Assembly: GCF_900258035.1 (NCBI RefSeq)
Contig: NZ_OGTP01000018.1
Span: forward strand, 62,001 to 126,000
DNA from: Caballeronia novacaledonica
GTDB lineage: Bacteria; Pseudomonadota; Gammaproteobacteria; Burkholderiales; Burkholderiaceae
Direction of reading: 5' to 3'
Length of the DNA: 64,000 bases
Shown here piece after piece: positions 16,784 through 24,455 of this stretch. Every line of letters starts with the position of its first letter. Position 1 is the stretch's first letter. The translations under genes and the position numbers were made by a program. The notes beneath the pieces are model-generated. The model searched no databases. It was not told the DNA's origin and saw only the letters and a program-made list of their open reading frames with translations.

Positions 16784-16798
16784 GAAGGAGCCAACACG

Positions 16799-17476
16799 AT
16801 GCAGCCTCCCATCAATTTGCCCGCGCCGTACGGCATGCACGGCGGTCTCGCGAAGGCGTTCGCCGCGTGTCCGCTGATCGCGATCCTGCGCGGCGTCACG
16901 CCCGCCGATGCCGCCGATCACGCGCGCGCGCTGTACGAAGCGGGCTTTCGCATCGTCGAAGTGCCGCTCAATTCGCCGCAGCCGTTCGACAGCATCGCGG
17001 CGATCCGGCAGGCGCTGCCCGCCGACGCGATCGTCGGCGCTGGAACGGTGCTGCATCCGAGTTACGTCGATAGCGTGAAGGCCGCGGGCGGCGAGCTCAT
17101 CGTGATGCCGCACAGCGACGCCGATGTCGTGCGCGCCGCGAAGGCGCACGGTCTCGCGTGCGCGCCGGGCGTCGCGACGCCGAACGAGGCGTTTCTCGCG
17201 TTGAAGAACGGCGCGGACGTGCTGAAGATGTTCCCCGCCGAGCAGCTCGGCCCGGCCGTGACGAAGGCGTGGCGCGCGGTGATCGCGCAGGAAGTGCCGC
17301 TCGTGCCGGTCGGCGGCATTGCGCCGGACAACATGGGACCGTTTCTGAGCGCGGGCGCGAACGGCTTCGGCCTCGGCTCCGCGCTGTTCAAGCCGGGTCA
17401 GAGCGCGGAGGCGACGGCGTCGCACGCGAAGGCGTTCATCGACGGACTCGCGAAAGCGCGAGGCGAAACGAAATGA
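16799..17476 (+). CDS. dgoA: 2-dehydro-3-deoxy-6-phosphogalactonate aldolase
   Basis: A 225-residue class I aldolase of the KDPG/KDPGal family. The catalytic Glu lies in EVPLNSP (Glu54) and the Schiff-base Lys in LKMFPAEQ (Lys143); GVATPNEAFLAL and GGIAPDNMGPFL are also typical of DgoA rather than Eda. It cleaves the phosphorylated galactonate derivative to pyruvate and glyceraldehyde-3-phosphate. Ribosome site AAGGAG lies just upstream. Its stop overlaps the next start (ATGA). The window also encodes the true Eda at 55.1 kb, so the two paralogues can be compared directly. Confidence 0.95.
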   Translation: MQPPINLPAPYGMHGGLAKAFAACPLIAILRGVTPADAADHARALYEAGFRIVEVPLNSPQPFDSIAAIRQALPADAIVGAGTVLHPSYVDSVKAAGGELIVMPHSDADVVRAAKAHGLACAPGVATPNEAFLALKNGADVLKMFPAEQLGPAVTKAWRAVIAQEVPLVPVGGIAPDNMGPFLSAGANGFGLGSALFKPGQSAEATASHAKAFIDGLAKARGETK

Positions 17477-18249
17477 ACCGGCTCGCCGGCAAAGTGACGA
17501 TGGTCACGGGCGCGGGACGCGGCATCGGCGCGGCGATCGCGCTGGCGTTCGCGCGCGAGGGCGCGTCGGTGGCGCTGGCGGAGCTCGACATCGAAACGGC
17601 GCGCGCGACGGCCGAACGTATCCGGCAGGAAACCGGCGCCGACGTGCTGACGGTGGCGACGGACGTGACGCAAAGCGCATCGGTGAAGGAAGCCGTGCAG
17701 CAGACGCAGGCGCAGTTCGGCCCGCTCGACGTGCTCGTGAACAACGCCGGCATCAACGTGTTTTGCGATCCGCTCACGATGACCGACGACGACTGGCGCC
17801 GCTGCTTCGCCGTCGATCTCGACGGCGTGTGGAACGGCTGCCGCGCCGTGCTGCCGGGCATGGTCGAGCGCGGGCGGGGCAGCATCGTGAACATCGCCTC
17901 GACGCACAGTTTCAAGATTATTCCCGGCTGCTTTCCGTATCCGGTGGCGAAGCACGGCGTGATCGGACTGACGCGCGCGCTCGGCATCGAATACGCGCCG
18001 GACAACGTGCGCGTGAATGCGATCGCGCCGGGTTACATCGAAACGCAATTGACGCTGGACTGGTGGGATTCGCAGGCCGATCCGAAGGCCGCGCGCCAGG
18101 CGACGCTCGATCTTCAGCCGATGAAGCGCATCGGCCAGCCGCAGGAAGTCGCGATGACGGCGGTGTTTCTCGCATCGGACGAGGCGCCGTTCATCAACGC
18201 GAGCTGCATCACGGTCGATGGCGGGCGCTCCGCGCTCTATCACGACTAA
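17473..18249 (+). CDS. SDR-family oxidoreductase in the dgoKA operon
   Basis: A 258-residue classical short-chain dehydrogenase: cofactor loop TGAGRGIGAA, NNAGIN, the Ser region IVNIASTHS, and YPVAK as the YxxxK active site. An acidic residue after the second strand (ELDIE) suggests NAD over NADP. The position between dgoA and a sugar importer indicates a sugar dehydrogenase acting on D-galactose, L-arabinose, L-fucose or a related aldose, giving the lactone opened by the lactonase at 23.5 kb. A second SDR at 22.7 kb could do the same job, so the split of substrates is open. Start ATG overlaps the dgoA stop. Confidence 0.85.
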   Translation: MNRLAGKVTMVTGAGRGIGAAIALAFAREGASVALAELDIETARATAERIRQETGADVLTVATDVTQSASVKEAVQQTQAQFGPLDVLVNNAGINVFCDPLTMTDDDWRRCFAVDLDGVWNGCRAVLPGMVERGRGSIVNIASTHSFKIIPGCFPYPVAKHGVIGLTRALGIEYAPDNVRVNAIAPGYIETQLTLDWWDSQADPKAARQATLDLQPMKRIGQPQEVAMTAVFLASDEAPFINASCITVDGGRSALYHD

Positions 18250-18370
18250 GCGCAAAAGAATGACGCACTGGCCGCGGTGCGACATCACGACAACAAAACG
18301 CGGCCACACACCTTCGTAGCGCCCGCGTACGGGCATCTTTGAGATAACGGAAGAAGTCGGGAGACAAAAA

Positions 18371-19378
18371 ATGAAACGCAGACTGTTCCTCACGCTGATC
18401 GCCGCCGCCACGGCAACGAGCGCGTCCATGATCGCGGCGCCCGTCGCGCAGGCTGCCGACGACGTCAAGATCGGCTTCCTCGTGAAGCAGCCGGAAGAGC
18501 CGTGGTTCCAGGACGAGTGGAAATTCGCGGAAATGGCCGCGAAGGAGAAGGGCTTCACGCTCGTGAAGATCGGTGCGCCGTCGGGTGAAAAAGTGATGAG
18601 CGCGATCGACAACCTCGCCGCGCAGAAGGCGCAGGGCTTCATCATCTGCACGCCGGACGTGAAGCTCGGGCCGGGCATCGTCGCGAAGGCGAAGGCCGAC
18701 AAGCTCAAGATGATGACGGTCGACGACCGTCTCGTCGACGGTTCGGGCAAGCCGATCGAAGCCGTGCCGCACATGGGCATTTCGGCTTACAACATCGGCA
18801 AGCAGGTCGGCGACGGCATCGCCGCCGAAATCAAGAAGCGCGGCTGGGACATGAAGGACGTCGGCGCGATCGACGTCACCTACGAGCAACTGCCGACCGC
18901 GCACGACCGCACGAGCGGCGCCACCGATGCGCTCGTCGCCGCCGGCTTCCCGAAGGCGAACATCGTGGCCGCGCCGCAAGCGAAGACCGACACCGAAAAC
19001 GCGTTCAACGCCGCGAACATCGCGCTCACGAAGAACCCGCAATACAAGCACTGGGTCGCCTACGGCCTGAACGACGAAGCCGTGCTCGGCGCCGTGCGTG
19101 CCGCGGAAGGCCGCGGCTTCAAGGCGGACAACATGATCGGCATCGGCATCGGCGGTTCGGACTCGGCGCTCAACGAGTTCAAGAAGCCGAATCCGACGGG
19201 CTTCTACGGCACCGTCATCATCAGCCCGAAGCGTCACGGCGAAGAGACGTCCGAACTGATGTACGCGTGGATCAAGGACGGCAAGGCGCCGCCGCCGCTC
19301 ACGCTCACGACCGGCATGCTGGCCACGCGTGAGAACGTGGCGTCGGTGCGTCAGCAGATGGGGCTGGCTTCGAACTAA
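18371..19378 (+). CDS. araF: Sugar ABC transporter substrate-binding protein, AraF-like
   Basis: A 335-residue periplasmic binding protein. A signal peptide ends near residue 28 (VAQA/ADD). The mature N-terminus KIGFLVKQPEEPWFQDEWKF closely follows E. coli AraF, as do the regions around FIICTPDVKLGPGIVAKAKA, KHWVAYGLNDEAVLGAVRA and MIGIGIGG. The AraF fold binds L-arabinose and can bind D-galactose; similar systems in Paraburkholderia are linked to galactose. A good AG-rich ribosome site precedes the ATG. It is followed after 56 bases by the ATPase gene. Family assignment is strong; the sugar is inferred from the neighbouring enzymes. Confidence 0.92.
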   Translation: MKRRLFLTLIAAATATSASMIAAPVAQAADDVKIGFLVKQPEEPWFQDEWKFAEMAAKEKGFTLVKIGAPSGEKVMSAIDNLAAQKAQGFIICTPDVKLGPGIVAKAKADKLKMMTVDDRLVDGSGKPIEAVPHMGISAYNIGKQVGDGIAAEIKKRGWDMKDVGAIDVTYEQLPTAHDRTSGATDALVAAGFPKANIVAAPQAKTDTENAFNAANIALTKNPQYKHWVAYGLNDEAVLGAVRAAEGRGFKADNMIGIGIGGSDSALNEFKKPNPTGFYGTVIISPKRHGEETSELMYAWIKDGKAPPPLTLTTGMLATRENVASVRQQMGLASN

Positions 19379-19434
19379 GTCTTTCGTGCGGGAAGCGGGC
19401 CGCGCGTGCGGTCCGCTGAAGAATAGGAGGCGAT

Positions 19435-20949
19435 GTGTCAGCGACGCTGCGTTTTGACAATATCGGCAAGGTGTTTCCAGGCGTGCGCGCGCTCGACGGC
19501 GTGTCGTTCGACGTCAACGCCGGCGAAGTTCACGGCTTGATGGGCGAGAACGGCGCGGGCAAATCGACCTTGCTCAAGATTCTCGGCGGCGAGTATCAGC
19601 CCGATTCGGGGCGCGTGCTCATCGACGACAAGGAAGTGCATTTCGCGAGCGCGGCGGCTTCGATCGCGTCGGGCATCGCGGTGATTCATCAGGAATTGCA
19701 GTACGTGCCGGACCTGACCGTGTCCGAGAACCTGCTGCTCGGCGCGCTGCCGAACCGGCTCGGCTGGGTCGACAAGCGCGCGGCGAAAGCGCACGTGCGC
19801 GAGCGGCTGACCGCGATGGGCGTCGATCTCGATCCGAACGCGAAGCTGCGCAAGCTCTCGATCGCGCAGCGGCAGATGGTCGAAATCTGCAAGGCGCTGT
19901 TGCGCAACGCGCGCGTGATCGCGCTGGACGAACCGACGAGCTCACTGTCGCATCGCGAGACGGAAGTGCTCTTCAAGCTCGTGCGCGATCTCAAGGCCGA
20001 CAACCGCGCGCTGATCTACATCTCGCATCGCATGGACGAGATCTACGCGTTGTGCGATGCGTGCACGATTTTCCGCGACGGCCGCAAGATCGCGTCGCAT
20101 CTGTCGCTCGCGGACGTGCCGCGCGAGACGCTCGTGCAGGAAATGGTCGGCCGCGAAATCAGCGACATCTACGACTATCGCGCGCGGCCGCTCGGCGAAG
20201 TGCGCTTTTCGGTGAAGAACGTGCTGGGCGACGCATTGAGTGCGCCCGCGAGTTTCGAGGTGAAGCGCGGCGAGATCGTCGGTTTCTTCGGGCTCGTCGG
20301 CGCGGGCCGCAGCGAACTGATGCATCTCGTCTACGGCGCCGACAAGAAGAAGGACGGCACGATCACGCTCGACGGCCAGCCGATCAAGGTGCGCAGCACC
20401 GGCGAGGCGATCCGCCACGGCATCGTGCTGTGTCCGGAAGATCGCAAGGAAGAGGGCATCGTCGCGATGGCGACGGTCGCGGAGAACATCAACATCTCGT
20501 GCCGCCGTCACTATCTGCGCGGCGGCCTGTTTCTCGATCGCAAGAAGGAAGCGCAGACGGCCGAGCGCTTCATTCAGCTACTGAAGATCAAGACGCCGAG
20601 CCGCAAGCAGCGCATTCGCTTTTTGTCGGGCGGAAACCAGCAGAAGGCGATTCTGTCGCGCTGGCTCGCGGAGCCGGATCTGAAGGTCGTGATTCTCGAC
20701 GAGCCGACGCGCGGCATCGACGTCGGCGCGAAGCATGAAATCTACAACGTGATCTATCAGCTCGCCGAGCGCGGCTGCGCGATCGTGATGATTTCGTCGG
20801 AGTTGCCGGAAGTGCTCGGCGTGTCCGACCGGATCGTCGTGATGCGGCAGGGGCGGATCGCGGGCGAATTGCCGCGCGACAAGGCCAACGAACAGGCGGT
20901 GCTGAGTCTTGCGCTGCCGCAGAGCGAGAGCGTCGCGCAGGCGGCATGA
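19435..20949 (+). CDS. araG: Sugar ABC transporter ATP-binding protein, AraG-like
   Basis: A 504-residue double ATPase of the Rbs/Ara/Mgl type. The first domain has the Walker A GENGAGKST (37-45), signature KLSIAQRQMVEI and Walker B VIALDEPTSSLS. The second domain has the degenerate P-loop GLVGAGRSEL, signature FLSGGNQQKAIL and VVILDEPTRGIDVGAK. It powers uptake through AraH. The start is GTG at 19435 with an AGGAGG site five bases upstream. Its stop overlaps an ATG at 20946, but the better-supported araH start is slightly downstream. Confidence 0.95.
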   Translation: MSATLRFDNIGKVFPGVRALDGVSFDVNAGEVHGLMGENGAGKSTLLKILGGEYQPDSGRVLIDDKEVHFASAAASIASGIAVIHQELQYVPDLTVSENLLLGALPNRLGWVDKRAAKAHVRERLTAMGVDLDPNAKLRKLSIAQRQMVEICKALLRNARVIALDEPTSSLSHRETEVLFKLVRDLKADNRALIYISHRMDEIYALCDACTIFRDGRKIASHLSLADVPRETLVQEMVGREISDIYDYRARPLGEVRFSVKNVLGDALSAPASFEVKRGEIVGFFGLVGAGRSELMHLVYGADKKKDGTITLDGQPIKVRSTGEAIRHGIVLCPEDRKEEGIVAMATVAENINISCRRHYLRGGLFLDRKKEAQTAERFIQLLKIKTPSRKQRIRFLSGGNQQKAILSRWLAEPDLKVVILDEPTRGIDVGAKHEIYNVIYQLAERGCAIVMISSELPEVLGVSDRIVVMRQGRIAGELPRDKANEQAVLSLALPQSESVAQAA

Positions 20950-20978
20950 AGGCGACACCAGGACAAGAGGAGCGAATC

Positions 20979-21995
20979 ATGGAAGCAAGAGAAAACATCG
21001 TGGGGCAGGCGACGGAAACCGTCGCGAACGCGCTGATCCCGCAAAAGAACGACAAGCAGAAGTGGTGGCAGCAGATCACGGAGTACAGCCTGATCGTGAT
21101 TTTCGTCGTCATGTTCCTGACGATGTCGTTGACGGTCGATCACTTCTTCTCGATCGAGAACATGCTCGGTCTGGCGTTGTCGATCTCGCAGATCGGCATG
21201 GTGGCGTGCACGATGATGTTCTGTCTCGCGTCGCGGGATTTCGATCTTTCCGTCGGCTCGACCATCGCCTTCGCGGGCGTCTTATGCGCGATGGTTCTGA
21301 ATGCGACGGATAACACGTTTATCGCGATCATGGCGGCGGTGGCGGCGGGCGCGGTCATCGGTTTCGTGAACGGCGCGGTGATTGCCTATCTGCGCATCAA
21401 TGCGCTGATCACCACGCTGGCGACGATGGAAATCGTGCGCGGACTCGGGTTCATCGTGTCGCACGGACAGGCGGTCGGTGTGTCGTCGGATACGTTTATC
21501 GGGCTTGGCAGCTTGTCGATGGTCGGGATTTCCCTGCCTATCTGGGTGACGCTTGCGTGCTTCATCGTTTTTGGCGTATTGCTGAACCAGACTGTGTATG
21601 GACGTAATACATTGGCGATCGGCGGCAATCCGGAGGCGTCGAGGCTTGCGGGTATCAATGTCGAGCGCACGCGCGTCTGGATCTTTCTGATTCAGGGCGC
21701 GGTGACTGCGCTGGCGGGTGTCATCCTCGCTTCGCGGATTACTTCGGGGCAGCCGAACGCGGCTCAGGGCTTCGAGCTGAACGTGATTTCCGCTTGCGTG
21801 CTGGGTGGCGTGTCGCTGCTCGGCGGGCGCGCGACGATTTCGGGCGTGGTGATCGGCGTGCTGATCATGGGCACGGTCGAGAACGTCATGAATCTTTTGA
21901 ATATCGATGCGTTTTATCAGTACCTTGTGCGGGGGGCGATTCTGCTTGCTGCAGTGCTGCTCGATCAGTTGAAGAATCGCGGATCGCGGGATTGA
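20979..21995 (+). CDS. araH: Sugar ABC transporter permease, AraH-like
   Basis: A 338-residue inner membrane permease of the ribose/arabinose/galactose type with around eight to ten hydrophobic helices beginning at about residue 33 (YSLIVIFVVMFLTMSL). It has the conserved ASRDFDLSVGST, INALITTLATMEIVRGL and ACVLGGVSLLGGRATISGVVIG stretches of this family. The ATG at 20979 (MEARENIVGQ) is preceded by AAGAGGAG at good spacing and gives the family length; an upstream in-frame ATG at 20946 overlaps the araG stop and would add 11 residues. It is followed by the inverted-repeat element. Confidence 0.93.
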   Translation: MEARENIVGQATETVANALIPQKNDKQKWWQQITEYSLIVIFVVMFLTMSLTVDHFFSIENMLGLALSISQIGMVACTMMFCLASRDFDLSVGSTIAFAGVLCAMVLNATDNTFIAIMAAVAAGAVIGFVNGAVIAYLRINALITTLATMEIVRGLGFIVSHGQAVGVSSDTFIGLGSLSMVGISLPIWVTLACFIVFGVLLNQTVYGRNTLAIGGNPEASRLAGINVERTRVWIFLIQGAVTALAGVILASRITSGQPNAAQGFELNVISACVLGGVSLLGGRATISGVVIGVLIMGTVENVMNLLNIDAFYQYLVRGAILLAAVLLDQLKNRGSRD

Positions 21996-22014
21996 TTCTT
22001 TTCGCGGGGTGAGT

Positions 22015-22676
22015 GCGCTTTCTTCGATGGAATCCTGCTTTCTTAGTGGTCTATTAGTGTTGCCCCTGTGCGGGGCGGCAGTCACTTTCTTTGCTGCTGC
22101 AAAGAAAGTAACCAAAGAAAGCAGCTTTTCCATCCAAAGTGCCTCACGCCGGCCGCGGCACAGGCGATTGGCTGAATGGAACGGCAGTAGCGAGTGCCCC
22201 CACAAAACTCGCGCGGCGTGGACCGCGCACGGTCTGCCGCACCACATGTTTTAGGGCACTGGTTCAGCACGAAAGCGTTCCGGCACAGCGCTACGCGCTG
22301 CCGCCGGGTCTGCAAGGGAAACCGATGGTGTGCATGGGCGGCGAGGCTGATGGCGGCGTTAGGAAGGGAGCACGTGCCGACCCGATTGACCCATCGGCCG
22401 CGAAGCGGGCTGGAGCAATTTCGTGCTGAACCGGTTTGTCGTGTGGCGAGTGGAGGCGGACCGTGCGCGAGCCAAGCCCGGCGATTGTGATGAGGGCACT
22501 TTTTAGGCGAGTGCCACGGACGAGGAGAAAAGTGGCCAACGTGCGTGTGACCGCGGGCCTGAGAAGCTGCTTTCTTTGGTTACTTTCTTTGCAGCAGCAA
22601 AGAAAGTGACTGCCGCCCCGCACAGGGGCAGTGCAAATAGACCGACGCGAAAGCAGGATTCCATAGAAGAAAGCGC
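22015..22676. repeat. Composite inverted-repeat element with 113-bp arms inside the sugar operon
   Basis: Bases 22015-22127 and 22564-22676 are inverted copies of each other, with about ten mismatches in 113 bases; the innermost 67 bases of each arm are identical. Each arm contains two hairpins: GCCCC/GGGGC around TGTGC, and ACTTTCTTTGC/GCAAAGAAAGT (11 bp) around TGCT. The core of about 436 bases has its own 14-bp perfect inverted repeat. No transposase or convincing gene is encoded. I see no clear target-site duplication. It could be a non-autonomous mobile element or dispersed repeat. Transcribed with the operon, it would form a long RNA duplex between araH and the second SDR. Confidence 0.85.
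22261..22432. repeat. Nested 14-bp inverted repeat in the core of the element
   Basis: GGTTCAGCACGAAA (22261-22274) and TTTCGTGCTGAACC (22419-22432) are perfect inverted copies 144 bases apart, within the core flanked by the 113-bp arms. The core has no start-to-stop frame with convincing coding character. The short direct repeat GCGAGTGCC occurs near both its ends (about 22190 and 22507). Confidence 0.75.
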
Positions 22677-22695
22677 AAAAGCAAAAGAGACAACC

Positions 22696-23481
22696 ATGGC
22701 AATAGAAAGCAAACTAGCCCGCTACCCCAGCCTGGAAGGCAAAACAGTCCTGATCACCGGCGGTGCAACCGGCATCGGCGAGGGCTTCGTCGAACACTTC
22801 TTCGATCAGAACGCGAAAGTCGCCTTCTTCGACATCGACACCGACGCCGGCGAGGCGCTTGCCGACCGCCTGGGCGCAGCCCTGAAAGCAAACCAGACCC
22901 GCCCGATGTTCCTCAACGTCGACCTCACCGACATCGACGCGCTGAGAAAAGGCATCGAAGACGTGAGAGCCGCGCTCGGCCCGATCGGCGTGCTCGTCAA
23001 CAACGCCGCGAACGACAAGCGCCATGCGATCGAAGACGTCACGCCCGAGTCGTACGACGCGGGCATCGCGGTCAACATCCGTCATCAGTTCTTCGCGGCT
23101 CAGGCCGTGATCGACGACATGAAGCGCCTGGGCGGCGGCTCGATCATCAATCTGGGCTCGATCAGCTGGATGCTCAAGCAAGGCAACTTCCCCGTCTACA
23201 CGACGTCGAAATCCGCGGTGCAGGGCATGACGCGCGGCCTCGCGCGCGACCTCGGCAAGTTCAACATCCGCGTGAATACGCTCGTGCCCGGCTGGGTGAT
23301 GACCGAAAAGCAAAAGCGCCTGTGGCTCGACGAGGCCGGCAAGGAAGCGATCAAGCAGGGCCAGTGCATCGGCGGGGAATTGCTGCCCGCGCATCTCGCG
23401 CGCGCCGCGCTCTTCCTCGCTTCGGACGACAGCGGCATGATGACGGCGCAAGACATCGTCGTCGACGGAGGATGGGCCTGA
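22696..23481 (+). CDS. SDR-family sugar 1-dehydrogenase (galactose/arabinose type)
   Basis: A 261-residue short-chain dehydrogenase. The cofactor loop is TGGATGIGEG, followed by an acidic FFDIDTD that suggests NAD use, NNAAND, the catalytic Ser region INLGSISWM, YTTSK as YxxxK, and the end DIVVDGGWA. The sequence is close in style to bacterial L-arabinose/D-galactose/L-fucose 1-dehydrogenases of Herbaspirillum and Paraburkholderia (from memory). It would oxidise the aldose to the aldonolactone. The ATG at 22696 gives the family N-terminus; the frame continues upstream only through the repeat element. Its stop overlaps the lactonase start by one base, so these two act together. Confidence 0.88.
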   Translation: MAIESKLARYPSLEGKTVLITGGATGIGEGFVEHFFDQNAKVAFFDIDTDAGEALADRLGAALKANQTRPMFLNVDLTDIDALRKGIEDVRAALGPIGVLVNNAANDKRHAIEDVTPESYDAGIAVNIRHQFFAAQAVIDDMKRLGGGSIINLGSISWMLKQGNFPVYTTSKSAVQGMTRGLARDLGKFNIRVNTLVPGWVMTEKQKRLWLDEAGKEAIKQGQCIGGELLPAHLARAALFLASDDSGMMTAQDIVVDGGWA

Positions 23482-24368
23482 TGAACTCGACTCGCGCGCA
23501 GCTTCTGATCGACAGCCAATGCTCGCTCGGCGAAGGCGCCACGTGGTGCGCCGCGAGCGGCCATTTCTGGTGGACCGATATCGAAGGCGAGAAGCTGTGG
23601 CGCCACGATCCGCGCGACGGCGCGAGCGAATCGTTCGCGATGCCCGAGCGGCTCGGCTGCTTCTCGCCCTGCGCCGATGCGCGTTTCCTGCTGCTCGGCC
23701 TCGCGTCGCGGCTCGCGTTCTATGAAATCGCGACGGGCCGTATCGAAACGATCATGGAAGTCGAAGCCGATCTGCCGACGCGTCTGAACGACGGCCGCTG
23801 CGACCGCGAAGGCCGCTTCGTGTTCGGCACGAAGCACGACGTGGACGACGCGCAGGCGATCGGTGGGTTTTATCGGCTGAACCGGGATCTGTCACTGGAG
23901 CGCCTGCCGCTCGGCAATTGCGCGATTTCGAACAGCATCGGCTTTTCGCCCGACGGCGCGACGATGTACTACTGCGATTCGCCGACGCGCCAGATTCGCG
24001 TCTGCGACTATCCGACATTCGCCAACGATCGCGTGTTCGTCGAGCTGACGGATGCGACCGGCGTGCCCGATGGCTCGATCGTCGATGCCGAGGGCGGCTT
24101 GTGGAACGCGCAATGGGGCGGCGCGCGCGTCGTGCGCTACGGACGCGATGGCCGCGATGGCCGCGAGACCGCGCGCATCGACGTGCCGACCGCGCAGCCG
24201 AGTTGCGTCGCTTTCGGCGGCGCGGACTTCGGCACGCTGTTCGTGACGAGCGCGCGCATCGGTCTCGCCGATGACGCGCTGCAAAGCGATGCGCACGCAG
24301 GCGGCGTGTTCGTCGCGACGCCCGGCGCGCGCGGTATCGCCGAAGCGGTATTCGCGGGCAAGGCGTAA
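23481..24368 (+). CDS. SMP-30/gluconolactonase-family sugar lactonase
   Basis: A 295-residue six-bladed beta-propeller of the SMP-30 family: CSLGEGATWCAASGHFWWTDI supplies the metal-binding Glu, LPTRLNDGRCDREGRFVFGT the substrate and metal site, and ISNSIGFSPDG and VPDGSIVDAEGGLWNAQWGG the later metal ligands. It hydrolyses an aldonolactone (galactono- or arabinolactone) to the free acid using a divalent metal. It overlaps the preceding dehydrogenase by one base. A tandem GATGGCCGC duplication at about 24147-24164 gives RDGRDGRE in a surface loop. Confidence 0.93.
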   Translation: MNSTRAQLLIDSQCSLGEGATWCAASGHFWWTDIEGEKLWRHDPRDGASESFAMPERLGCFSPCADARFLLLGLASRLAFYEIATGRIETIMEVEADLPTRLNDGRCDREGRFVFGTKHDVDDAQAIGGFYRLNRDLSLERLPLGNCAISNSIGFSPDGATMYYCDSPTRQIRVCDYPTFANDRVFVELTDATGVPDGSIVDAEGGLWNAQWGGARVVRYGRDGRDGRETARIDVPTAQPSCVAFGGADFGTLFVTSARIGLADDALQSDAHAGGVFVATPGARGIAEAVFAGKA

Positions 24369-24381
24369 CGAAAATAACGAG

Positions 24382-24406
24382 GCGGCGCGCGATCGACGCG
24401 CCGCCC
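24382..24406. other. Perfect 9-bp GC hairpin between lactonase and epimerase genes
   Basis: GGCGGCGCG and CGCGCCGCC are perfect complements around CGATCGA. No T-tract follows on the plus strand, so it is not a standard terminator; it may shape the mRNA between the two genes. Confidence 0.5.
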
Positions 24407-24455
24407 GGCACACCCCGGCGACGCCGGATTTTCGCCTCTCGATGGAGCACGAGTC

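Noticed and set aside
22019..22254. Short plus-strand frame through the left arm (SMESCFLSGLLVLPLCGAAVTFFAAAKK)
   Set aside because: The same peptide comes from both arms of an inverted repeat; this is repeat DNA rather than a gene.
22015..22676. CRISPR array or IS element with transposase
   Set aside because: There are only two inverted copies, no regular spacers, and no transposase frame in the core.
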